Origin: Fretibacter rubidus
GTDB lineage: Bacteria; Pseudomonadota; Alphaproteobacteria; Caulobacterales; Maricaulaceae
Assembly: GCF_041429785.1 (NCBI RefSeq)
Contig: NZ_CP163423.1
Coordinates: forward strand, 3,386,491 to 3,450,490
Reading direction: 5' to 3'
Length of the DNA: 64,000 nt
The notes under the pieces were generated by a model that saw only the letters and a list, made by a program, of their open reading frames with translations, searched no databases and was not told where the DNA came from. Of the stretch, positions 17,763 to 27,047 are shown one piece after another. The position numbers were made by a program, and so were the translations under genes. How positions within the stretch are numbered: position 1 is the first letter of the stretch; every line of letters starts with the position of its first letter.

Positions 17763-18392
17763 TTAGTCGCGGCGGCGAAAGCTATGGGCAAAAATGTCAA
17801 CTTCGTTCCATCCTTGCAAATCAAGGTCTGCGCGGGTCGGCAGAAAATCAAAACAGGCCTGCGCCATATCCATTCGGTTTTCGCGGTAAAGCCGCGCCAT
17901 CAGGATATTTTTCAACTGATGCAAATAAAGCACATCAGACGCCGCATAGGCGATTTGCGCGTCGGTTAGCTCGTCAGACGCCCAATCAGAGCTTTGTTGT
18001 TGCTTGGATAAATCCACATTGAGCAGCTCTTTACACAGGTCTTTTAGCCCGTGACGATCGGTATAGGTGCGCACCAAACCCGATGCGATTTTCGTGCAAA
18101 ATATACCGCCGAGCTTAATGCCTAAATCACGCTGGATGATGGCGACATCAAACCGGCCAAAGTGATAGATGGTCTCTGTCTTGGGGTTTGATAATTGTGC
18201 TTTTAAATTCGGGCAATCATAGCTGTCGCGGTTCATCTGCACAACATGGGCGTCTCCGTCGCCTGACGATAATTGCACCAAACATAATTTATCGCGCACC
18301 AGAGACAGGCCTTGGGTTTCTGTATCCACAGCAATCGTCGGGCCAAGGTCAAGGCCGTCGGGCAAGTCGTTTTTATGAAGATAATTGGCCAT
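17763..18392 (-). CDS. rnd: Ribonuclease D-like 3'-5' exonuclease
   Basis: A 209-residue DEDD exonuclease that trims 3' ends of tRNA or other structured RNA. Exo I is AVDTETQGL (D and E), Exo II is HFGRFDVAIIQRD and Exo III is YAASDVLYLHQL, which gives the DEDDy class. There is no HRDC domain, so it is the short alphaproteobacterial form rather than the 375-residue E. coli RNase D. I chose the ATG at 18392, with GGTGA a few bases upstream; a GTG three codons earlier is possible. The HAD-like gene follows after 3 bp, suggesting co-transcription, and ada diverges on the other side. Confidence 0.88.
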   Translation of the reverse strand: MANYLHKNDLPDGLDLGPTIAVDTETQGLSLVRDKLCLVQLSSGDGDAHVVQMNRDSYDCPNLKAQLSNPKTETIYHFGRFDVAIIQRDLGIKLGGIFCTKIASGLVRTYTDRHGLKDLCKELLNVDLSKQQQSSDWASDELTDAQIAYAASDVLYLHQLKNILMARLYRENRMDMAQACFDFLPTRADLDLQGWNEVDIFAHSFRRRD

Positions 18393-18444
18393 AGTGTTCA
18401 CCGTAAAAAGATTTGACCCGCCTTACCGTCCCTGTGCAGAAATC

Positions 18445-18488
18445 ACAAGCCCGCGCAGCGACGCTGTTTCGGTATCAGGCTTGTTTTT
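18445..18488 (+). terminator. Terminator-like hairpin in the rnd/ada divergent gap
   Basis: ACAAGCC (18445-18451) pairs with GGCTTGT (18478-18484), followed by four more T. A smaller dyad CAGCGACGCTG sits in the loop. It faces the + strand just before ada, with no + strand gene upstream, so it could be a leader structure, the end of a small RNA, or chance. Low confidence. Confidence 0.3.
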
Positions 18489-18545
18489 CACTGCCGTGCC
18501 TGTTTTTTGGCGGCAGAGGATAATGAACTGTGATAGGCATAGCCC

Positions 18546-19619
18546 ATGTCCCAAAGTGATCTTTTTACTCCATTGATTGATGCTGATGCGGCTTATGCCT
18601 TATTTGCGTCAAAGCCTGCGCTCACCCCTGATAATGCAGGGGTGTTCATGGGCGTGACCTCGACGGGGATATTTTGTCGTCCTGGGTGCCCCGCGCGTTT
18701 GCCAAAGGCGCAAAATTGCCGATTTTATCACAGCGCAGAGGCGGCCTTAACGGCGGGCTTTCGGGCGTGCAAACGCTGCCACCCAACGCGGTTGCCGGGC
18801 GAGGCGTCTACACTGATTAAGACATTAGTCAGCCTTGTTGAGGACGACATAGAGCACCGCTGGCGGGAGCAAGACTTGATTGCGCGCGGCATTGATCCGT
18901 CTACGGCGCGGCGGCAATTTAAATCGCGTTTTGGTATGACCTTCACGCAATATGCGCGAGCGCGCCGTTTGGGGGCCGCGCACAATACGCTCGTATCAGG
19001 GGAGGCGGTGATTACTGCGCAAGTAAGCGCTGGCTATGACAGCGCCTCTGGCTTTCGCGCCGCCTTTTCCAAAACATTTGGCGCGCCGCCTAAGAATAAA
19101 TCCGCACCGCCCCTCATGGTGGACTGGATTGACACTGCCCTTGGCCCGATGATTGCGGTCTGTGATAGCGCCCATTTATATCTGCTTGAATTTACCGACC
19201 GCAAAGCGTTGCCCAAACAATTCGCGCGCCTATCCAAAGTCCATGGCCGCGCGATCATTCCGGGCCGCACAGATATAACCGCGCAGATAAGCGATGAACT
19301 AACACAGTATTTTGACGGCAGCTTACAGGATTTCAAAACCCCGCTTGCGCCCACAGGCACAGACTTTCAGAAACAAACATGGGCTGCCTTATGCGCTATC
19401 CCTTATGGTCAGACACGGTCATATGCGCAGCTAGCAGAGGCGGTTGGCAATCCCAAAGCGGTTCGTGCCGTGGCGGGGTCAAATGCGTCTAATGGCATGG
19501 CCCTGATTATTCCGTGCCACCGCGTGATTAGAACAGGCGGCCATTTGGGCGGTTATGCGGGTGGTTTGGGCCGAAAAAACTGGCTGCTCGCCCATGAGGC
19601 GAAACATGCGAAAGCTTAA
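18546..19619 (+). CDS. ada: Ada: methylated-DNA repair protein and transcriptional activator
   Basis: A 357-residue suicide enzyme that removes methyl groups from phosphotriesters and O6-methylguanine, and activates the adaptive response when methylated. The N-terminal zinc domain has C44, C48, C75 and C78 (GIFCRPGCP and CKRC), with C44 the expected phosphotriester acceptor. An AraC-type DNA-binding region lies at about 90-175 (STARRQFKSRFGMTFTQYAR). The methyltransferase domain at about 195-355 has the active-site motif PCHRV with C324. Length matches Ada (about 355). It is monocistronic and divergent from rnd. A second alkylation-repair gene, alkB, lies 30 kb away in this window and is not linked. 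Confidence 0.95.
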   Translation: MSQSDLFTPLIDADAAYALFASKPALTPDNAGVFMGVTSTGIFCRPGCPARLPKAQNCRFYHSAEAALTAGFRACKRCHPTRLPGEASTLIKTLVSLVEDDIEHRWREQDLIARGIDPSTARRQFKSRFGMTFTQYARARRLGAAHNTLVSGEAVITAQVSAGYDSASGFRAAFSKTFGAPPKNKSAPPLMVDWIDTALGPMIAVCDSAHLYLLEFTDRKALPKQFARLSKVHGRAIIPGRTDITAQISDELTQYFDGSLQDFKTPLAPTGTDFQKQTWAALCAIPYGQTRSYAQLAEAVGNPKAVRAVAGSNASNGMALIIPCHRVIRTGGHLGGYAGGLGRKNWLLAHEAKHAKA

Positions 19620-19658
19620 CGCGCCTGTCTTGATTTGATGTCGATTGCGAGCCGTTAC

Positions 19659-19679
19659 TTATCCACACCCTGTGCATAA
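19659..19679. promoter_or_regulatory. Pair of inverted perfect DnaA boxes
   Basis: TTATCCACA (19659-19667, + strand) and TGTGCATAA (19671-19679, i.e. TTATGCACA on the minus strand) both fit the TTATNCACA consensus and face each other across CCC. They lie in the 180-bp non-coding gap about 120 bp before the TonB-like gene. Two exact boxes this close are unlikely by chance, so DnaA binding is plausible. Whether it controls transcription or titrates DnaA is unknown. Confidence 0.65.
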
Positions 19680-19799
19680 CTATGAAATAGCTGTGGGCGG
19701 TCTTTAGATTAACCGCCCTGTATATTGTCACGCTCCCCAAGCGCCTCTTTAAAGGAGATTAAGACTTTCTTAGTCAAGTAACGAGTCAGGGGACGGGCC

Positions 19800-22700
19800 A
19801 TGGGCAAGCGCACACAGAAAAACACATCTGCAAAAAAGACATCTGAAAAGATTGACATTTCGCAACGGGCAGACACGCCCATTATAGAAATTGCCACCCC
19901 GTCTGATGAAAGCCAAATTTTGGTTAGCCTGCGTAAAGTCCCACAAGGCGGCGGTGCGTCTGCGTGGCTATCACCTGTTGGTTGGTCTGACGTGAAGAAA
20001 AGCACGCTTCTGGATTGTTATGAGAATGCTGCGGGTTGCGAAATCATTATTCCCGATACTTACGCGAAAGAGATTAGCGACGGTGATAAAATCTATCTGT
20101 CATGCACGGCGTTGAATGTTCGCGGCGATATTGCGTGGCGCGCGCCAGAGGCCGTTATTGAGGCCACGCCCGAACCCACCGTAAAAGTCGCCGCCCCAAC
20201 TGGCCTTATGTCACGGCTTTTGTCGCGCGGAACACCAGAGGCGGTCACTCCTGTCGCGGATGTTGCCCCCGAATCAGATGCCAAACGCCGCACGGTTGAA
20301 GCCCAAAAGCTAGCCGATGAATATCGCGCTCAAATGGAAAAGGCAGCGTCTGCGCGCGAAGAGGCGCAACGCCAAGCCCTAGAGGCCGCTCGCCGCGCCG
20401 AAGATGCTTTACAAGCTGAATCTGAGCGTATTGCAGAAATGGAAAAAGCGGCCAAAGCCTTCGCCGAAGCCGAAGCCCAACGCCAAGATGAAGAACGCCG
20501 TCTTGATGCCGAACGCCGCGCAGAAGAATTGCGCCTCGCCGAAGAAGCTCGCCTTATTGAGGAAGCCCGCCAAAGAGAGCTTGCCATTGCGCGCGCCGCC
20601 GAGCGGGCCGAGGAAAAAGCCCGTCTTGTCGCCCTACAAGAAGACGCAAGCAATCAACGCGCGGCCTTGGCAGAGCGTATCGAGGCGACGCGCTCATCAC
20701 TGCACCGCCTTGACGTTGACCGTAAGGCGAAAGCGGACACGCTAAATAGCCTGACGGATAGTCTTGCTGATAAAGAAACAGAGCTATCGATTTTGGCGCA
20801 AGAACTAAACGCGCAAAAAGGCGGTCTTGGGGCGTTGGACGAACGGCTGGTGATTGCCAATGCGCGTGACGCTGACGCAAAGACCAGCCAAGATCAAATG
20901 CAGGGGTCTGTTACCGCCGCTGCTCGCGCCTTGGAAGAAGCCGAAGCCGAGGTTAAAGCCGCTATGGCGCGCGCGAAGCAACGCAAGTCAGATCATGATG
21001 CTTTACTCTCTGACATGACTGAGATCACACAACGGGTAGAGAAAGCGGCCCGCGACCTGAGTGCTTTGCATGCAGAACGCAGCAAAGCCGATGCAGCCGT
21101 ATTAAAAGCGCAAGAGGTTTATGATGCGGCGCAAGCGGCCTCTGACGCACAACGCGCGAAAATGGACGGCCTTATCCATGATGACGCCAGCATAGAAGCG
21201 GCCCAAGCCACTCACAAAGGTGAAATGGATCGTCTGGCCCGTGATTTGGATACGGCTTTGTCCCGCCAAGATGCGGCCAAAGCGGCGCTTCAAACATTGG
21301 AAGACGGCGGTGATGTCCGTGCCGCACGCCAGATCATGGCCTCTGTTGACGACGCGCCTGACATGTCCGCAGCGCCTATCGCCGAGGCAGCGTCAACGCA
21401 GGCCAAGACGATGAACGCCCCCGTCAGCAAGATTAATGTTGCGGGTCTGTTTGGAAAGAAGAAAGCTGCCGCCGTGCCTGCGGTAAAACCAAAAGCGCCC
21501 GTGTCTGTTTCTGCCTCCACTTTGGCTGTTCCTACCAAAGTCTTAGTGCAAGACGATAAAGCCAGCGCCCATATGGATGACAATACGGCATCCGGTATTA
21601 TGGCGGCGCAGATTGCGGCCAATAATACGGGTGGCTTTTCTGTCGCAAATTTGGGTAAGACCAAATTTGCCGCCATGGGTGTTGGCGCGATTGCGCTCAG
21701 CATTGCGCTTGGCCTTGGTGTGTCGTCCATGACCCGCCCCAATGTTGAACAATCGGTCAGCGTCAAGCCCGCCCCGACAGAAGTATTAAGCATAGAGACG
21801 CGGGCTACTGATACGCTCAAACCGCAAGATATAGTCACGCCTCAAGAGACGACCCCCGTGCCGGAAAAGGCCAGCCTTAAAGAGACAGCAAGCCTCGATA
21901 CGCAGACGGCCCCTATTGTAACACCACCGCCTGTAGACGTGCCAAAGGTCGTAACGCCAGATGTCAAAGCTACTGTGAAAGTGGCTGAATTGAAAGTTGA
22001 ACCAAAATACAAATCCATCAATGTGTCGCGCATGGCCCGTCAAGCAGCCCGTCAAGACGACGTTGCACGTAAAGAGGCCGCGCGCATAGCAGCCCGTGAG
22101 GCATCACGCCTAGAGGCCGCACGCTTAGCCGCTGCTAAAAAAGAAGAGAGCCGCAAAGAGGCAGCCCCTATTTCTGCTGCGCCTAAGCCTGAACCCAAAG
22201 CAGCGCCTGTTTCGCAACAGACAAAGGCGAAAGACATCGTCAGAGTTGCGGAGATTGCGCGCGATGTAGCAATTCCCCCTGTTCGCGCGACTATCCCTGC
22301 ACCGTCAGCGCCTGCTGCGAACCCTGCAATATTAAACCCAATTGTTTCAAATCCTGCACCGACCGTAGCGACTGGGCCGACAATGTCGCTGGCGATAACG
22401 CGCGATGTTCAGGATAATTTACAACGGCTTGGTTATTATTCTGGGCCCGTTGACGGGGTGATGCGGGCAGAGCTGCGCGAAGCAGCCGCCTTGTTTAACA
22501 CGATTTATGACCGCCCAGCGGGTGACGTGTTTAGCGGTGAATTTGTCACGCAATTGGCGACAACCGTGAATGAACTGAACGCCGTGCAAGCGGCCCCGCC
22601 TGTGCAAGCGGCTTCAATTGCGGCACCGGTGCAGCCTGTTGTAACATCAAACTTACCCTTAGTTCAGCCAGTTGAGACGGGAAGCGCTGTCGCGCCCGCA

Positions 22701-23048
22701 CCGCGTGAGGCCGCGCTAACAACACCCGCCATTGCACCTGCGGCGATTGCCGACCGTATTGTTGAGCCAAAGCTCATTGACAATATGCAAATTAGCTACC
22801 CGTCCAAAGCGATGCGGCGTGAGATTTATAAAAACGTTTCTGTCGAAGTCAGCTATGACATTGGTGTTGACGGGGCTGTTGTGAACGCGCGTGTGTCAGA
22901 TATTGATTACACGGGTCGCCTGTCTATTGCTTTTGAAGAAGAAGCGTTAAAAGGTGTGCGTGCCATGAAATACGCACCTAAAACTGTGAACGGTGAGGCT
23001 GTGTCCGCACCGGGTCAAAGCAAGCGCGTAAGGTTTCAAATCGAGTAG
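19800..23048 (+). CDS. Giant TonB-like protein: cytoplasmic coiled coil, one membrane helix, PGB-like and TonB C-terminal domains
   Basis: A 1082-residue protein with no signal peptide. Residues 25-125 form an unrecognised, probably beta-rich domain. About 160-510 is a long Ala/Glu/Arg/Lys coiled coil. A single membrane helix runs F623-M644 (FAAMGVGAIALSIALGLGVSSM). After it come a Pro/Ala/Val linker with a basic stretch, a peptidoglycan-binding-like segment at about 865-930 (VQDNLQRLGYYSGPVDGVM), and a TonB C-terminal domain at about 990-1082 (YPSKAMRREIYKNVSVEVSY ... VRAMKYAPKTVNG). The topology puts 620 residues in the cytoplasm and 440 in the periplasm, whereas ordinary TonB is about 250 residues with a tiny cytoplasmic tail. 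It may link an intracellular scaffold to the cell wall or outer-membrane receptors. No exbBD is adjacent. A rho-independent terminator follows. Confidence 0.8.
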   Translation: MGKRTQKNTSAKKTSEKIDISQRADTPIIEIATPSDESQILVSLRKVPQGGGASAWLSPVGWSDVKKSTLLDCYENAAGCEIIIPDTYAKEISDGDKIYLSCTALNVRGDIAWRAPEAVIEATPEPTVKVAAPTGLMSRLLSRGTPEAVTPVADVAPESDAKRRTVEAQKLADEYRAQMEKAASAREEAQRQALEAARRAEDALQAESERIAEMEKAAKAFAEAEAQRQDEERRLDAERRAEELRLAEEARLIEEARQRELAIARAAERAEEKARLVALQEDASNQRAALAERIEATRSSLHRLDVDRKAKADTLNSLTDSLADKETELSILAQELNAQKGGLGALDERLVIANARDADAKTSQDQMQGSVTAAARALEEAEAEVKAAMARAKQRKSDHDALLSDMTEITQRVEKAARDLSALHAERSKADAAVLKAQEVYDAAQAASDAQRAKMDGLIHDDASIEAAQATHKGEMDRLARDLDTALSRQDAAKAALQTLEDGGDVRAARQIMASVDDAPDMSAAPIAEAASTQAKTMNAPVSKINVAGLFGKKKAAAVPAVKPKAPVSVSASTLAVPTKVLVQDDKASAHMDDNTASGIMAAQIAANNTGGFSVANLGKTKFAAMGVGAIALSIALGLGVSSMTRPNVEQSVSVKPAPTEVLSIETRATDTLKPQDIVTPQETTPVPEKASLKETASLDTQTAPIVTPPPVDVPKVVTPDVKATVKVAELKVEPKYKSINVSRMARQAARQDDVARKEAARIAAREASRLEAARLAAAKKEESRKEAAPISAAPKPEPKAAPVSQQTKAKDIVRVAEIARDVAIPPVRATIPAPSAPAANPAILNPIVSNPAPTVATGPTMSLAITRDVQDNLQRLGYYSGPVDGVMRAELREAAALFNTIYDRPAGDVFSGEFVTQLATTVNELNAVQAAPPVQAASIAAPVQPVVTSNLPLVQPVETGSAVAPAPREAALTTPAIAPAAIADRIVEPKLIDNMQISYPSKAMRREIYKNVSVEVSYDIGVDGAVVNARVSDIDYTGRLSIAFEEEALKGVRAMKYAPKTVNGEAVSAPGQSKRVRFQIE

Positions 23049-23072
23049 CGCACCGCGCGGTCTATATGAATG

Positions 23073-23099
23073 AGAGCCGCTCTATGCGGCTCTTTTTTT
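23073..23099 (+). terminator. Rho-independent terminator of the TonB-like gene
   Basis: AGAGCCGC (23073-23080), a 5-base loop, GCGGCTCT (23086-23093) and then a T-run to 23099. It is a perfect 8-bp stem beginning 25 bp after the stop codon. Confidence 0.9.
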
Positions 23100-23198
23100 G
23101 AGTACTTTTTTCATTGGCTGATTGTCAGCCCCACCTTGCTTGCCTACAGTCATCCCCATAAGTGCAAAGCACAAAGCCAAAAGGCGGGGAGAGACGAT

Positions 23199-24740
23199 AT
23201 GGGATTTGAGGTAATTGATTGGATTGGCCATCACGCAGAGGCCACACCCGATAAAGTGGCGATGCATGAATTGCCCAGCGGGCGGCAATTTACCTTTTCC
23301 CAGATGAATGACCGTGTGGGGCGTTGCGCCGCTATGCTGGTTGACCACGGGGTTGAGCGCGGTGACCGCGTCGGTTTTCTAACGCTGAATAGCTGCGATA
23401 CGCTAGAGGTAATTTTTGCGTGTTGGCGGATTGGAGCGGTCTGCCTTGCCATTAATTTTCGCCTGACCCCGCCAGAGATTGGGTTTATTTTAAATAATTC
23501 AGAGGCCAGCGTCGTTATCGTTGATAGTCCCTTTACACCCATTGCCGATGCGCTAGCGGATAAGACCCCAGTCAAACATTGGATTAATACGGACGGTATG
23601 GGTGGGGATAGCGATTATGAACGCGCTCTCGCTAAGGCCACTCCAATCCTGGAGATGATCCCCCAAGAGATGACCGACCAATGCATGTTGATGTATTCAT
23701 CGGGCACAACGGGCACACCCAAAGGGGTGATTATCACCCACGCTATGATGTATTTTAGTGCCGCCGCTGGCACAGGCCCCGGCGGCAATAGCCGTGATAG
23801 CGTATCACTATCCAATATGCCTTTGTTTCATATTGGCGGGCTGAACGTGACGGCGACACCCGCGATGTGGATTGGGGCTAAGACAGTTATTCTGCGCATG
23901 TTTGACCCCACGGCAACATTGGACGCGATTAATAGTCCCGATTTAGGGGTGAGCACATTGTTTATGGTGCCTGCGGCCTATAATGCCTTGCGCGCCCATC
24001 CAAAGTCAGAAGCGACTGATTTCTCGCGCATCACAGCGGCGCTCTGTGGGGCGGAAACTGTACCAGACGCGCTTGTGCATTATTGGCTGAACCGCGGTGT
24101 GATTATCCAGGAAGGTTACGGCATGACCGAAACCGCTGCGGCGGGCTGTATGCTGGCCAAAGACGATATTCCCAGCAAAATCGGCTCTGCTGGCAAAGCG
24201 CTTATGCATGCCAAAATCCGTATCGTTGACGAGGCCGGTCAGACATGCGCGCCGAATGTGCCGGGTGAAATCTGGTTCAAAGGCCTCTGTATAACGCCGG
24301 GCTACTGGCGCCGCCCTGACGCCACAAAAGATGCCTTTGAAGACGGTTGGTTTAAATCGGGCGATATTGGCCGCAAAGACAAAGACGGCTTTATTTATAT
24401 CGATGACCGTATCAAGGATATGTATATTTCGGGCGGCGAGAATGTTTACCCTGCCGAGATTGAAAACCTGCTTTACGAAATGGACGCCATTGCAGAGGTC
24501 GCGGTGATTGGCGTGCCGGATGAAAAATTTGGCGAAACGGGCTGTGTCGTCGCTGTGCTAAAGCCCGGGGCGAGCCTATCGATGGAGGATATCACCGCCC
24601 ATATTTGTGACCGCCTCGCGAAATTCAAATGCCCAAAACATTTGCATATTATCGATGCTCTGCCGCGCAACGGTACAGGCAAGGTCTTGAAATTTGAGCT
24701 TCGTAAAACGGTGCCCAGCACGCTTAAACTCAACGCGTAA
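23199..24740 (+). CDS. Acyl-CoA synthetase (AMP-dependent, fatty-acid/carboxylic-acid CoA ligase)
   Basis: A 513-residue ANL-superfamily enzyme that adenylates a carboxylic acid and joins it to CoA. The P-loop-like motif is MYSSGTTGTPKGV near residue 170, A5 is EGYGMTET near 309, A7 is WFKSGDIGRKDKDGFIYID and A10 is PRNGTGKVLKFELRK with the catalytic lysine. The start at 23199 is preceded by GGGGAGAG. An in-frame extension upstream reaches into the terminator of the previous gene and is unlikely to be translated. The chain length of the acid cannot be read. The M20 peptidase gene follows after 9 bp. Confidence 0.92.
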   Translation: MGFEVIDWIGHHAEATPDKVAMHELPSGRQFTFSQMNDRVGRCAAMLVDHGVERGDRVGFLTLNSCDTLEVIFACWRIGAVCLAINFRLTPPEIGFILNNSEASVVIVDSPFTPIADALADKTPVKHWINTDGMGGDSDYERALAKATPILEMIPQEMTDQCMLMYSSGTTGTPKGVIITHAMMYFSAAAGTGPGGNSRDSVSLSNMPLFHIGGLNVTATPAMWIGAKTVILRMFDPTATLDAINSPDLGVSTLFMVPAAYNALRAHPKSEATDFSRITAALCGAETVPDALVHYWLNRGVIIQEGYGMTETAAAGCMLAKDDIPSKIGSAGKALMHAKIRIVDEAGQTCAPNVPGEIWFKGLCITPGYWRRPDATKDAFEDGWFKSGDIGRKDKDGFIYIDDRIKDMYISGGENVYPAEIENLLYEMDAIAEVAVIGVPDEKFGETGCVVAVLKPGASLSMEDITAHICDRLAKFKCPKHLHIIDALPRNGTGKVLKFELRKTVPSTLKLNA

Positions 24741-24749
24741 AGGTCTTTC

Positions 24750-26108
24750 ATGACATTGAAAAAAGTAACCCTGACAACATTATTAGCGCTAAGCGTGGCG
24801 GGCTGTGCTGATACTGCGCCCCAAATGAAAACAGAGATAAAAGCAGAGACGATTACTGCGCCGCAAGTCAAGGCGGCGGCGCAAGCGCTAACGGCTGACC
24901 CAGCGGCGACGGCCCGCATAAAAGCTCTGCGCAACCGCGGCGATATCCAAGCAGCATTTGCTGATTTCCAATCCATGAACGACAAGAATATTAAGCGCTT
25001 GATTGAGATCACCGAAATTCCAGCGCCTCCATTTGGCGAAGAGACGCGCGCGGCTGATTTTGCAAAACGCCTGACCGCGCTAGGTCTGAGCGACGTCAGC
25101 CTTGACGGTGTTGGCAATGTCATTGCGCGCCGCAAAGGCACAGAGGGCGGCCGCACGGTCGCTGTCGTTGCCCATATTGATACCGTGTTTCCAATTGAAA
25201 CCGATGTCACAGTGCGCCGCGACGGCAATGTCTTTTACGCGCCCGGTATTGGCGATAACAGTCAAGGCATGGTCGCGATGATGTCGCTCATAGAGGTCAT
25301 GGAGACCCATAATATTCAGACGCGCGACGACATTTTATTTGTGGGATCAATTGGCGAAGAGGGATTAGGCGACCTGCGTGGTGTGCGGCATTTGTTTAAA
25401 GACGGCAGCCCGCAAATCGACAGCTTCATCGCGATTGACGGCGGCGGTCTGGAACGGCTTGTGGTGGATGCGGTGGGATCAAACCGTTACCGCGTGACGT
25501 TTTCTGGCCCCGGCGGGCATAGCTACGGCGCCTTTGGGCGCGCCCATCCGCATCAGGCTTTGGCCGAAGCCATCACGCGCTTTACTGACGCTGCCACACC
25601 AATCACGAAACTCCCCGGCGTGAAAGCCACCTTTTCCGTGGGCCGTATCGGCGGCGGCACGTCCATTAATTCAATTCCGTTTACCAGTTGGATGGAGGTC
25701 GACATGCGCTCGACCGACCCTGCTAAATTGGCAAAGCTGGACGGCGCTTTTCAAGCGGCGATGGCTGAAGCGCTCGAGGTTGAAAACGCGCGGCGGACAT
25801 CTAATGAGGCGTTGACGGTTGAGGTTAAATCGGTTGGCAAACGCCCCGCCGGTGAGGGCGACCGAGGAAGCACGCTTGTTACTAACGCAGTCGCCGCGCT
25901 AATCTCAGAGGGTTACGCGCCGAGCCTTCATGCATCCTCTACAGATTCGAATATCCCCATATCTTTGGGCATTCCGTCCCTGACGATGGGGCGAGGCGGC
26001 ATATCGCGTAACGCCCACGCGCCCAATGAAAGCTGGGAGAATAAAGACCCGCATCTGGCCTATGAAATATTGCTTTTGACGCTACTGACTGAGGCGGGGG
26101 CGAATTAA
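24750..26108 (+). CDS. M20-family metallopeptidase, lipoprotein
   Basis: A 452-residue zinc peptidase with a lipoprotein signal ending SVAGC (Cys20), so it acts in the periplasm or at the surface. The first catalytic motif is H142-I-D144-T, followed by GIGDNSQG (bridging Asp), GEEGLGDLRG (general-base and ligand Glu), and ALHASSTDSN / GRGGISRNAHAPNE near the C-terminus. The dimerisation domain starts near residue 245 (RVTFSGPGGHSYGAFGRAHP). Homologues are di- or tripeptidases and carboxypeptidase G2-like enzymes. It follows the acyl-CoA synthetase by 9 bp, and the SDR gene on the other strand ends 7 bp beyond. A link between peptide cleavage and acyl activation is not evident. Confidence 0.9.
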   Translation: MTLKKVTLTTLLALSVAGCADTAPQMKTEIKAETITAPQVKAAAQALTADPAATARIKALRNRGDIQAAFADFQSMNDKNIKRLIEITEIPAPPFGEETRAADFAKRLTALGLSDVSLDGVGNVIARRKGTEGGRTVAVVAHIDTVFPIETDVTVRRDGNVFYAPGIGDNSQGMVAMMSLIEVMETHNIQTRDDILFVGSIGEEGLGDLRGVRHLFKDGSPQIDSFIAIDGGGLERLVVDAVGSNRYRVTFSGPGGHSYGAFGRAHPHQALAEAITRFTDAATPITKLPGVKATFSVGRIGGGTSINSIPFTSWMEVDMRSTDPAKLAKLDGAFQAAMAEALEVENARRTSNEALTVEVKSVGKRPAGEGDRGSTLVTNAVAALISEGYAPSLHASSTDSNIPISLGIPSLTMGRGGISRNAHAPNESWENKDPHLAYEILLLTLLTEAGAN

Positions 26109-26115
26109 ATCGCCT

Positions 26116-26979
26116 CTAATCTTTAAAGCCCAAATCGTCTAAGCAGGCATCAAAGTCTTTAAGGATCATATCGCGGCGAATATCGATAGAGGCGCGGGCT
26201 TCGGGATCGTTAAAGATATAAAGCCGTTTTGCGGTGATGGACTTCAGAACAAGATCGGCCAACACGTCAGGCTCCATACCATTTTCAACAAGACCTTTGG
26301 TCATCTCAAAGACTTTTGCCGCAGTGCCGTCAATCTTCGTTGCCTCGCCGTTGCCAGATTTTTCAGACGCCGTTGGGCGGCCAAAGGCGGCCATATGGAT
26401 TTTTGATTTTACCCATGTCGGACACAGCACAGAGACGCCAATATTTACAGGCGCAAGTTCTTGGGCCAGTGTTTCGCTATAGCCAACGGCCGCAAATTTC
26501 GTCGCGTGATAGGGCGCCATGCCCGCCATCGTAAAATGCCCCGCCATAGAGGCTGTGTTGACAATATGTCCGCCTTCGCCGTGAGCAACCATGGCAGGCA
26601 CGAAAGCCTCTATGCCGTGAACAATACCCATCAGGTTAATATCAACAATCCATTGCCAGTCTTTGATGGCGATATTGCCGGGCCGTCCCGCAAGGCCAAC
26701 CCCCGCATTATTAAAGAGGAGGTGCACCTTGCCAAAACGGTCTGTGGTCGCTTTGGCCGCCGCAACGACGCTGTCCATATTGCCAACATCACATGTGACG
26801 GTATCGACGCTGCCGCCTGTCTCGGTCCGCAAGCTGTTTGCCGCCTTGCTCAGTGCATCCGCGTTAATATCGCTCATCATGACATTTGCGCCAGATTTTA
26901 ACAAGGCGCGCGTAATGGATAAGCCAATGCCAGAGGCTGCCCCCGTGACGAAGGCAGTTTTATTTTGAAAATTATCCAT
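26116..26979 (-). CDS. Short-chain dehydrogenase/reductase (SDR)
   Basis: A 287-residue NAD(P)-dependent oxidoreductase of the classical SDR type. The cofactor motif is TGAASGIGLS near residue 11, NNAG lies near 90, the catalytic Ser is in NTASMAG and the active-site pair is YHATK. The C-terminus is about 40 residues longer than the usual 250 and ends with Asp-rich helices. The substrate is unknown. It stands alone, convergent with the M20 peptidase and separated by 68 bp from the next minus-strand gene. Confidence 0.9.
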   Translation of the reverse strand: MDNFQNKTAFVTGAASGIGLSITRALLKSGANVMMSDINADALSKAANSLRTETGGSVDTVTCDVGNMDSVVAAAKATTDRFGKVHLLFNNAGVGLAGRPGNIAIKDWQWIVDINLMGIVHGIEAFVPAMVAHGEGGHIVNTASMAGHFTMAGMAPYHATKFAAVGYSETLAQELAPVNIGVSVLCPTWVKSKIHMAAFGRPTASEKSGNGEATKIDGTAAKVFEMTKGLVENGMEPDVLADLVLKSITAKRLYIFNDPEARASIDIRRDMILKDFDACLDDLGFKD

Positions 26980-27047
26980 GGAGAGGCCCTTTTATATCTT
27001 GGCGTTACTTCTACTACGCAGCGTCAAAAGGGAAAGGGGGAATTAAT

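Noticed and set aside
24473..25228. A 251-codon minus-strand open frame across the acyl-CoA synthetase and peptidase genes
   Set aside because: It spans two well-supported + strand genes and has low-complexity composition, so it is a mirror frame.
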